A DNA stretch of 13,112 nt from an uncultured Spirochaetales bacterium (GTDB lineage Bacteria > Spirochaetota > Spirochaetia > Sphaerochaetales > Sphaerochaetaceae), in NCBI GenBank assembly GCA_947306375.1, contig CAMZGJ010000015.1, forward strand, positions 1 to 13,112. The letters run 5' to 3'. Position numbers and translations under genes: made by a program. How positions within the stretch are numbered: position 1 is the stretch's first letter; every line of letters starts with the position of its first letter. Shown here piece by piece: positions 6,724-13,112 of the stretch. The notes under the pieces were generated by a model. The model was not told the DNA's origin. It did no database searches and saw only the letters and a program-made list of their open reading frames with translations.

Positions 6724-8026
6724 TTTTCAGAGTGCATACCCTTATTGCCGCGTACAGCGGAACATTTACAAGATTGTCCTGCTCTCTGTAATCCGACATT
6801 GAAATACGGACGGGAAAGGAGTCCGGATAGTCTGTCTTGAACTGTTTGAGTGATTTTGAGCGAAGGTTTTCCTCTGCCTTGACTTCTATGGGTGCAATTC
6901 TGTTCTGAATCTGAATGAGAAAATCCAGCTCCAGCTTGGTGGAATCACTGTCAAAATAGAAGATTCCCGTATCTGTGCTGCATACCAGCTGTTCATAAAC
7001 ATATTGCTCCGTGAACGTTCCCTTGTATTCTTCAAATACGTTCTGTTTCAACAGTATTTCCTGAACCGGAACATCGGTCATTGCTCCCATAAGTCCATGG
7101 TCCACCATGAACAGCTTGAAGGCAGAAAAATCCTCGTAGTATTTAAGAGGTATGCCGGCCTTGCGTACTCTCGGAACCTTGTAGACAATACCGGCGTCTA
7201 TGAGCCATTGGATTGCAAGTTCAAAATCCTTTGCCCTTGCTCCTTTCTGAACATCTCCGTATATGAATTTTTTGTTGCTCTTTGACAGTTGTTGCGGAAT
7301 TGATGCCCATACCTGATGTATTCTTCCCAAAATCTGTGTGTCCGCATGTTTTGATATGTCCAGGGTATAGTCGGAAAGTATCTGTTTCTGGATGTTTCTC
7401 AACTCTCTGTAATCCTTGTTTTCCACCAGGGCCGCATGCACAACTTCCGGCATTCCTCCGATAAAGTAATACTCCCTCAGTGTTTCCTGATATAATTGTC
7501 CGAAAGTGTTGAGATCTGATAGTTCTTTGTTCTTCAGCCATGAATATGCCTGTTCTCCGAGTCTTTCTCTTGCAAACTCAGCAAAGGAGAGGGGATACAG
7601 CGTCAGTTCATTGACCTTGCCTACGGGAAAAGAAAAACCCCTGTGTATTGCAAGTCCCAGCAGGGAGCCTGCAACAATGACATGATACTGAGGGGCATCC
7701 TCGCAAAAATACTTAAGTGCAGACAGCACGGCAGGAGCTTCTCCGACTTCGTCAAAGAACAGAAGCGTTTTCCCCGGTACTATCTTTTCATTGCTCAGCA
7801 TTTCAAGACCTGAGAGGATTCTGTCTGTTCTGAAGCCGTTTTCAAACAGGCGGGCAATACGCGGATCCTTGTCACAGTTGAGGATAACGGTATTCTCAAA
7901 TTCGTTTTTTCCGAATTCAGTTATGAGGTATGTTTTACCTACTTGTCTTGCCCCTTTGATTATCAGGGGTTTTCTTGCGGAATCGGATTTCCATTCAAGC
8001 AGCTTTTCATATAAGTCCCGTTTCAT
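6713..8026 (-). CDS. AAA ATPase with C-terminal DUF4143/nuclease-like domain
   Basis: The 437-residue protein has an N-terminal AAA_14 ATPase core. Walker A is GARQVGKT (25-32), Walker B is LLFFDEVGE (88-96), and VIVAGSLLG (117-124) is the sensor strand. The C-terminal DUF4143 region contains a PD-(D/E)XK-like pattern, Asp368 in KLELD and Glu381-x-Lys383 in PIEVK. Such ATPases are abundant and patchily distributed in anaerobes and are often called mobile or accessory; none has a settled physiological role. ATG 8024-8026 (read on the - strand) has GAGAGGA just upstream. It is the only clear - strand gene here and is visibly richer in A+T codons than its neighbours, consistent with later acquisition. 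Ends are intact and no frameshift was seen. Confidence 0.92.
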   Translation of the reverse strand: MKRDLYEKLLEWKSDSARKPLIIKGARQVGKTYLITEFGKNEFENTVILNCDKDPRIARLFENGFRTDRILSGLEMLSNEKIVPGKTLLFFDEVGEAPAVLSALKYFCEDAPQYHVIVAGSLLGLAIHRGFSFPVGKVNELTLYPLSFAEFARERLGEQAYSWLKNKELSDLNTFGQLYQETLREYYFIGGMPEVVHAALVENKDYRELRNIQKQILSDYTLDISKHADTQILGRIHQVWASIPQQLSKSNKKFIYGDVQKGARAKDFELAIQWLIDAGIVYKVPRVRKAGIPLKYYEDFSAFKLFMVDHGLMGAMTDVPVQEILLKQNVFEEYKGTFTEQYVYEQLVCSTDTGIFYFDSDSTKLELDFLIQIQNRIAPIEVKAEENLRSKSLKQFKTDYPDSFPVRISMSDYREQDNLVNVPLYAAIRVCTLKTNG

Positions 8027-8044
8027 AAGATCCTCTCAATTGGG

Positions 8045-8073
8045 ATTATAGCACATAAATAACGGGTTGTTAA
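8045..8073 (-). promoter_or_regulatory. Sigma70-type promoter of the ATPase gene
   Basis: Read on the - strand, TTAACA (8073-8068) and a perfect TATAAT (8050-8045) are separated by 17 bases. Transcription would start near 8038, only about 12 bases before the ATG, so the leader is little more than the GAGAGGA ribosome site (8037-8031). Confidence 0.75.
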
Positions 8074-8076
8074 CAA
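8067..8076. repeat. Perfect 10-bp palindrome TTGTTAACAA over the -35 box
   Basis: TTGTTAACAA is perfectly self-complementary and covers the entire -35 hexamer of the ATPase promoter. Its placement is that of an operator, but a 10-bp AT-rich palindrome may arise by chance. Confidence 0.35.
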
Positions 8077-8200
8077 AAATCAGAACGAACATTTGCCAAT
8101 CTGATACAAAAATAGGAATGAACTTTCTAAAAGTGCTCCATATATCTTTTTTGAATTGTGTATCAAAGTTTGTCCTGTAATGCCCTGGGGGACTTTGCAC

Positions 8201-9905
<1,705 letters not shown>

Positions 9906-9915
9906 TGAGATGAAA

Positions 9916-9944
9916 CGGAGTCCCGGAGACGGGGCTCTGTTTTT
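9916..9944 (+). terminator. Rho-independent terminator of groEL
   Basis: A 10-bp stem with two G-U pairs (CGGAGTCCCG 9916-9925 with CGGGGCTCTG 9930-9939) closes a GAGA tetraloop and is followed by five T residues (9940-9944). The preceding A residues (9913-9915) can extend the stem into the T-tract. It lies 10 bases after the groEL stop. Confidence 0.9.
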
Positions 9945-9952
9945 GTCTGCGT

Positions 9953-9981
9953 TTGACATTTGGTCTTTACTGGTGTAAATT
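9953..9981 (+). promoter_or_regulatory. yajC promoter
   Basis: A perfect TTGACA (9953-9958) is followed after 17 bases by TAAATT (9976-9981). Transcription would start near 9988, leaving about 29 bases before ATG 10017. Together with the upstream terminator it makes yajC independent of groEL. Confidence 0.6.
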
Positions 9982-10016
9982 AATCCAAAAGAAAAAATTA
10001 ACAGAGAGGGTATGAT

Positions 10017-10514
10017 ATGTATTCACTTATATGGGCTATGGGAAGCTCGGTTTCATCTGATGCAGCAGCTTCCGGAACAGCAGCAGGCGGAGCAGGAATG
10101 AGCAGTTCACTCATCATGCTTGTTGCCATGATTGCAATTTTCTACTTCCTTCTGATCAGACCTCAGAAGAAGAGAGACAAGGAAGCCAAGGCAATGATGG
10201 CCGCCCTTAAGAAGGGAGACAAGATTGTTACTATCGGCGGAATCCGCGGAACAGTTTCATCAGTCAAGGAAAACACGGTTGTGGTCAAGGTTGACGGCGA
10301 TACACGCATTGAGTTCAACAAGAGCGCAATCTCCCAGGTCCTCAATCCGGCTCCCGCTGCAGCACCTGCAAAGGAAGAAAAGAAGGAAGAGGAAGTTGTA
10401 GAGGCTCCCAAGGTGGAAGCTCCCAAGGCAAAGAAAGCAAAGAGCACGGCCAAGAAGGCTGAGCCCAAGGCTGAGGAGCCCGCTGCGGAAGAAACCAATC
10501 CCGTAGAGGAATAA
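10017..10514 (+). CDS. yajC: Preprotein translocase accessory subunit YajC
   Basis: YajC is the small inner-membrane partner of SecDF that assists the SecYEG translocon. The 165-residue protein has an Ala/Gly/Ser-rich N-terminus, one transmembrane helix (about 31-47), the family-defining RPQKKR (48-53), and GDKIVTIGGIRGTV (67-80) in a small beta domain ending near residue 108. From 109 to 165 there is an additional low-complexity tail of Ala, Pro, Lys and Glu with short repeats such as EAPK; E. coli YajC (110 residues) lacks it. AGAGAGGG (10002-10009) precedes ATG 10017 by 7 bases. secD and secF do not follow, which is the more common arrangement; ispH follows instead after a hairpin. Confidence 0.95.
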   Translation: MYSLIWAMGSSVSSDAAASGTAAGGAGMSSSLIMLVAMIAIFYFLLIRPQKKRDKEAKAMMAALKKGDKIVTIGGIRGTVSSVKENTVVVKVDGDTRIEFNKSAISQVLNPAPAAAPAKEEKKEEEVVEAPKVEAPKAKKAKSTAKKAEPKAEEPAAEETNPVEE

Positions 10515-10537
10515 TTCGGATTTTTATATCTGAAAAG

Positions 10538-10564
10538 AGGACTGCTGCCCCGTGCGGCGGTCCT
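10538..10564 (+). terminator. GC-rich hairpin between yajC and ispH
   Basis: AGGACTGCTGC (10538-10548) pairs with GCGGCGGTCCT (10554-10564) in an 11-bp stem with two G-U pairs and a CCCGT loop. The following sequence, TATCTTTAT, is a poor T-tract, so termination may be partial. It lies 18 bases before the ispH start and could also act as an attenuator or processing site. The ribosome-site-like GGCGG is inside its 3' arm. Confidence 0.5.
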
Positions 10565-10581
10565 TATCTTTATCCGCATAG

Positions 10582-11484
10582 ATGAGAACCGTAAGAAGTA
10601 CAATCCTGGGATACTGTCAGGGTGTCAGGGAAACAGTCAGCAAAGCCTCTGAGTGTCTTGAACTGGCACGGAAAAAGGGCCTTCCGGCATACAGCATAGG
10701 AAATCTCATACACAACCCCGACGTAATCAGGACCTTTGCGGAAAAGGGCCTTAAGGAAATCAAGGATCCGTCCGGCGGAGAGAGGGGAGTTGCCCTTATC
10801 CGTGCACATGGAATTCCGGACAAGCTGAGACAGGAGTTCACTGATGCGGGTTTTGAGCTGCTGGACTCTACATGCACCGTTATTCTCCATACTCAGAGTA
10901 TTATCCGGAAGGAGAGCGGAAAGCGCGTTATTGCGGTTATCGGGGTCAGGGGCCACGCGGAGACAAAGTGTCTGGCGGGCACCATGACAACTGACGGCAG
11001 GGAAATTGAGAGCGTGAGCATATCGTCCGAAGAGGACATTGAGGCCATGTTCGGCAGGTACGGGAAAGATACGGCGCTGTGTGTGGTGACCCAGACAACG
11101 TTTCCGCCGGAGCTTTACCGGCTTTTCCGTGACAGGATTTCCGCATATTACAACAATGTTCTCTTTGCAAACGGCCTTTGCGGCGCCTGTACGCAGCGTA
11201 CCCGGATTGCAGTTGAGCTTCTGGAGAAGAACGGCAGCGCCGTGGTGATAGGCGGCAGGCAGAGCGAGAACACGGCAAACCTGGCAAAGGCTCTTAAGGC
11301 ATGCGGAAAGCCCGTTGTTCTGATTGAGAACCGGGACAATCTGGATGAGAATATGCTGCGTCTTCTTTTTGAGAATCAGGACGTGGTGGTGTGCTCCGGA
11401 ACCTCAACACCGGATTACATTATAGATTCGGTTGTTGAGAAACTTGAACAGTATAAGGTTGAAAACTATAATTCAGGATTATGA
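10582..11484 (+). CDS. ispH: 4-hydroxy-3-methylbut-2-enyl diphosphate reductase (IspH/LytB)
   Basis: Last enzyme of the MEP isoprenoid pathway: a [4Fe-4S] reductase turning HMBPP into IPP and DMAPP. The 300 residues hold the three cluster cysteines Cys12 (GYCQGV), Cys98 (DSTC) and Cys200 (GLCGAC). They also hold the substrate histidines His44 (IHNPDV), His76 (RAHGI) and His125, the catalytic Glu127 (GHAE), TQTT (170-173), and STP (275-277) at the end. Two usually strict sites differ. Cys203 takes the place of the threonine three residues after the third cysteine (giving a CxxC), and the SSN substrate motif reads Ser228-Glu229-Asn230. ATG 10582 is forced, since TAG lies immediately upstream and Cys12 is needed; no Shine-Dalgarno is visible. 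Its stop overlaps pgsA by an ATGA. Confidence 0.9.
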   Translation: MRTVRSTILGYCQGVRETVSKASECLELARKKGLPAYSIGNLIHNPDVIRTFAEKGLKEIKDPSGGERGVALIRAHGIPDKLRQEFTDAGFELLDSTCTVILHTQSIIRKESGKRVIAVIGVRGHAETKCLAGTMTTDGREIESVSISSEEDIEAMFGRYGKDTALCVVTQTTFPPELYRLFRDRISAYYNNVLFANGLCGACTQRTRIAVELLEKNGSAVVIGGRQSENTANLAKALKACGKPVVLIENRDNLDENMLRLLFENQDVVVCSGTSTPDYIIDSVVEKLEQYKVENYNSGL

Positions 11485-12065
11485 CTACAGCAAATAAACT
11501 TACGGTTACCAGGCTCTGTCTGGTTCCTGTGTTCTTTATATGGTACTTCATTGACAGGCTTTTCCCCGTTGCGCCCCTGCTTTATGCGGTGGTGCTGGTT
11601 CTGATATACGGGGTGGGCGAGCTTACGGACCTTCTTGACGGCATTGTTGCAAGAAGAAGCGGAACGGTCACGGACCTTGGCAAGGTCATGGACCCGTTCT
11701 CGGATGTAATGAGCCATCTGACCTATTTCACATGTTTTCTTGTCTCCGGACTCATGCCGGTCTGGGCGTTTGTCATCATTGTCTGGAGAGAGTTCTCCCA
11801 GAGCTTCCTGCGCATGCTTCTCATGGGCAGGGGAAAGCCCATGGCCGCCAACATTTTCGGCAAGGCCAAGACCTGCCTCTACGCCGCGGTAAGCATCTGC
11901 GGCATTGCCGTCCATGTGTGTGAAATGCTTGGCAAAACAGGACCGTGGATGTTCACCGCAATGACCGTTCTGGGCGGTCTTGCCGCTGTGGCAAGTGCCC
12001 TCAGTTTCTATATCTATATATATAGGGTGGTCAAGGCAGGAACACTCAGGGACATGACAAGATGA
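11481..12065 (+). CDS. pgsA: CDP-alcohol phosphatidyltransferase, probably phosphatidylglycerophosphate synthase
   Basis: Integral membrane enzyme of 194 residues that transfers a phosphatidyl group from CDP-diacylglycerol to an alcohol. The complete family motif is present as Asp53-Gly54-x2-Ala57-Arg58-x8-Gly67-x3-Asp71-x3-Asp75, where the aspartates bind metal and the last is catalytic. Length and the NKLTVTRL N-terminal segment match PgsA-type enzymes that use glycerol 3-phosphate. Phosphatidylserine- or inositol-type relatives are less likely but not excluded. About six transmembrane helices can be drawn. It is joined to ispH and to the phosphodiesterase gene by four-base ATGA overlaps, a tightly coupled operon. 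Confidence 0.87.
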   Translation: MTTANKLTVTRLCLVPVFFIWYFIDRLFPVAPLLYAVVLVLIYGVGELTDLLDGIVARRSGTVTDLGKVMDPFSDVMSHLTYFTCFLVSGLMPVWAFVIIVWREFSQSFLRMLLMGRGKPMAANIFGKAKTCLYAAVSICGIAVHVCEMLGKTGPWMFTAMTVLGGLAAVASALSFYIYIYRVVKAGTLRDMTR

Positions 12066-12814
12066 TTCACACATTGCTGGACAACAACAGGTTCTACATT
12101 TTCGGCCACAGGGGCAGCAGTGAGCTGTTCCCTGAAAACACCATGTCCGCATTCTCGGACAGCGCCTCGGACTCCCGTGTTGACGGCATTGAACTGGATG
12201 TCCAGCTCACGCTTGACGGTAAAGTTGTAATAGCCCACGACGAGAGTCTCAAAAGGACTGCCGGCATAGAAGGGCTTGTTACGGGTATGACCTGGGAGGA
12301 TCTGCGCCGCATAGACGTGGGCTCATTCAAGGACCCTAAATTCTCCTCGGAGCGCATACCCCTGCTTGAGGACCTGTTCACCACCTTCGGAAGCCGCTTT
12401 ATATATGATATAGAACTCAAGGTCAAAGCCGGCGGCGCCTACAAAAAACTCTGCCTGGCCGTCTGGGCCCTGATTCAGAAGTACAACCTGGAGGAGAACG
12501 TAATGGTCTCTTCCTTCAACCCCATGGCCCTGAGACGTTTCAACAGGGCAAGCTGGTACAGCGTGCCTTCCGGCGATATTTTTGAGAAGTACTCAGGCCT
12601 CTACCACTTCATAAGCGGGGCCGCCTATCTCAAGCCTGAACTTTCACGCTTTGATTCCGGCCTCCTTAAAAAGACCGGTCTTCCCGCCGTTGTCTGGACC
12701 GTCAACACTGCAGAAGATGCCGTCAGAATGGCAAATACAGAGGGCGTGAGGGGTCTTATAGGCAACAATCCCCATTTGCTGGCAGACGCAATTGTCGGCA
12801 AATCCGTGAAATAA
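12062..12814 (+). CDS. Glycerophosphodiester phosphodiesterase
   Basis: The 250-residue GDPD-family enzyme hydrolyses glycerophosphodiesters, deacylated phospholipid head groups, to glycerol 3-phosphate and an alcohol. Conserved residues are His16-Arg17 (GHRG), Glu25-Asn26 (PENT), Glu44 and Asp46 (GIELDV), His59 (AHDESLKRT) and Glu118-x-Lys120 (DIELK). These form the metal site and acid/base pair. Its size is that of cytoplasmic UgpQ (about 247), and there is no signal peptide or lipobox, unlike periplasmic GlpQ or surface lipoprotein forms. The start overlaps the pgsA stop (ATGA). Glycerol 3-phosphate is both its product and the likely substrate of the preceding PgsA, so recycling of phospholipid head groups is plausible. 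No other member of a glycerol uptake system is nearby. Confidence 0.93.
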   Translation: MIHTLLDNNRFYIFGHRGSSELFPENTMSAFSDSASDSRVDGIELDVQLTLDGKVVIAHDESLKRTAGIEGLVTGMTWEDLRRIDVGSFKDPKFSSERIPLLEDLFTTFGSRFIYDIELKVKAGGAYKKLCLAVWALIQKYNLEENVMVSSFNPMALRRFNRASWYSVPSGDIFEKYSGLYHFISGAAYLKPELSRFDSGLLKKTGLPAVVWTVNTAEDAVRMANTEGVRGLIGNNPHLLADAIVGKSVK

Positions 12815-12834
12815 AAATTATTCTGAAAATTTTT
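12813..12834 (+). terminator. Weak AT-only hairpin after the phosphodiesterase gene
   Basis: AAAAATT (12813-12819) and AATTTTT (12828-12834) form a 7-bp stem around an 8-base loop and end in T residues. The stem overlaps the stop codon and has no G-C pair, so it is at best a weak terminator. Confidence 0.25.
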
Positions 12835-13009
12835 CATTTTCGGTGTTGACAACTGAATGACGTTTTTGGTATGTTACTGGAGCACGCTCAAAGATACCTG
12901 AGAGTGCAAAGTTGTTTTTTACAGAGATATTAAAGAAGAGAAGGTTTGAAAGATAGTCTTTGATGATTGCCCTCCGGGGCCGTTGATCAAGGAATTTCCA
13001 AGGAAGCAT
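12818..13009 (-). CDS. Small unrecognised ORF, possibly not a gene
   Basis: A 63-codon frame begins at ATG 13009 on the - strand, with AGGAAG about 5 bases upstream, and ends at TAA 12820-12818. The product is basic in the first half and rich in Phe/Asn; I recognise no domain. Its 5' half coincides with inverted repeats and a GC-rich hairpin, so the reading may be accidental or the remnant of a decayed gene. It would converge on the phosphodiesterase gene with only a few bases between stops. Confidence 0.2.
   Translation of the reverse strand: MLPWKFLDQRPRRAIIKDYLSNLLFFNISVKNNFALSGIFERAPVTYQKRHSVVNTENEKFSE
12846..12875 (+). promoter_or_regulatory. Forward promoter in the terminal noncoding region
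   Basis: A perfect TTGACA (12846-12851) and TATGTT (12870-12875) are separated by 18 bases. Transcription would begin near 12882 and run rightward off the window. Confidence 0.5.
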
Positions 13010-13020
13010 GAGGGCTTCCT
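12882..13020 (+). other. Region with several inverted repeats, possible structured leader or small RNA
   Basis: Just downstream of the forward promoter lies GCACGCTCA (12882-12890), which pairs with TGAGAGTGC (12899-12907) at 8 of 9 positions around an 8-base loop. GCCC/GGGC (12969-12980) closes a TCCG tetraloop, and AGGAAGC (13001-13007) pairs perfectly with GCTTCCT (13014-13020) around a 6-base loop. No RNA family is recognised. A forward frame stays open from 12950 to the window end, without an ATG and with only TTG 12983 as a possible start, so a coding fragment that continues outside is not excluded. Confidence 0.3.
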
Positions 13021-13112
13021 AGTCAATTCAATTCACGAACGGAAAGATACAAATAAGAAGTACAGGTTCGGAAGAGAGTATGACAGGACGGATTTAAAAT
13101 TAGAGATAATAA

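Noticed and set aside
12009..12026. TATA-rich simple repeat inside pgsA
   Set aside because: It encodes alternating Tyr/Ile in a membrane helix of a conserved protein and needs no other explanation.
12881..12910. CIRCE-like operator (AGCACGCTC ... GAGAGTGCAA)
   Set aside because: The halves resemble GCACTC/GAGTGC but contain extra bases, and the spacing is wrong for the 9-9-9 CIRCE layout. It is better described as an imperfect hairpin.
12950..13112. Forward open frame reaching the window end
   Set aside because: No ATG or GTG, no ribosome site before the single TTG, and no recognisable sequence. It is kept only as a note within the terminal region entry.

Overview
The window looks like a chromosomal segment of an anaerobic, host-associated bacterium, most likely a spirochaete of the Treponema type. 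That placement is an inference. It rests on a groEL standing apart from groES, a yajC with a long charged tail that is not followed by secD/secF, a non-proteobacterial MEP-pathway ispH, and a pgsA plus glycerophosphodiesterase pair. No rRNA, tRNA, CRISPR array or complete insertion sequence is visible. Coding density is high and nearly all genes lie on the + strand; the single clear exception is an AAA ATPase on the - strand.

Left block (1-2808): an AT-rich regulatory stretch precedes an FlK-like hot-dog thioesterase. After it come an arginine-type repressor (argR, best start GTG 773) and glucose-6-phosphate isomerase (pgi), joined by a one-base TGATG overlap. Middle block (2848-6723): lemA and a DUF2207 membrane protein form a familiar pair. 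They run directly, by overlap, into two polytopic membrane proteins. One is a dolichol/phytol-kinase-like protein (VTE5-like) and the other a DUF92 protein (VTE6-like). Together these two could phosphorylate an isoprenoid alcohol twice.

Centre (6713-8270): an ATPase with a C-terminal DUF4143/PD-(D/E)XK-like part is convergent with, and overlaps by 11 bases, the DUF92 gene. It has its own near-consensus promoter, overlapped by a perfect 10-bp palindrome. The divergent intergenic region also carries the groEL promoter; no CIRCE operator is visible.

Right block (8271-12814): groEL ends in a clear rho-independent terminator and is followed by yajC with its own TTGACA promoter. A GC-rich hairpin then separates yajC from a tightly packed ispH-pgsA-glycerophosphodiesterase operon, in which both junctions are ATGA overlaps. 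That operon joins isoprenoid precursor supply to phospholipid synthesis and turnover. The last ~300 bases hold no recognised gene, but contain a good forward promoter followed by several inverted repeats, possibly a structured leader or small RNA for something beyond the window edge.
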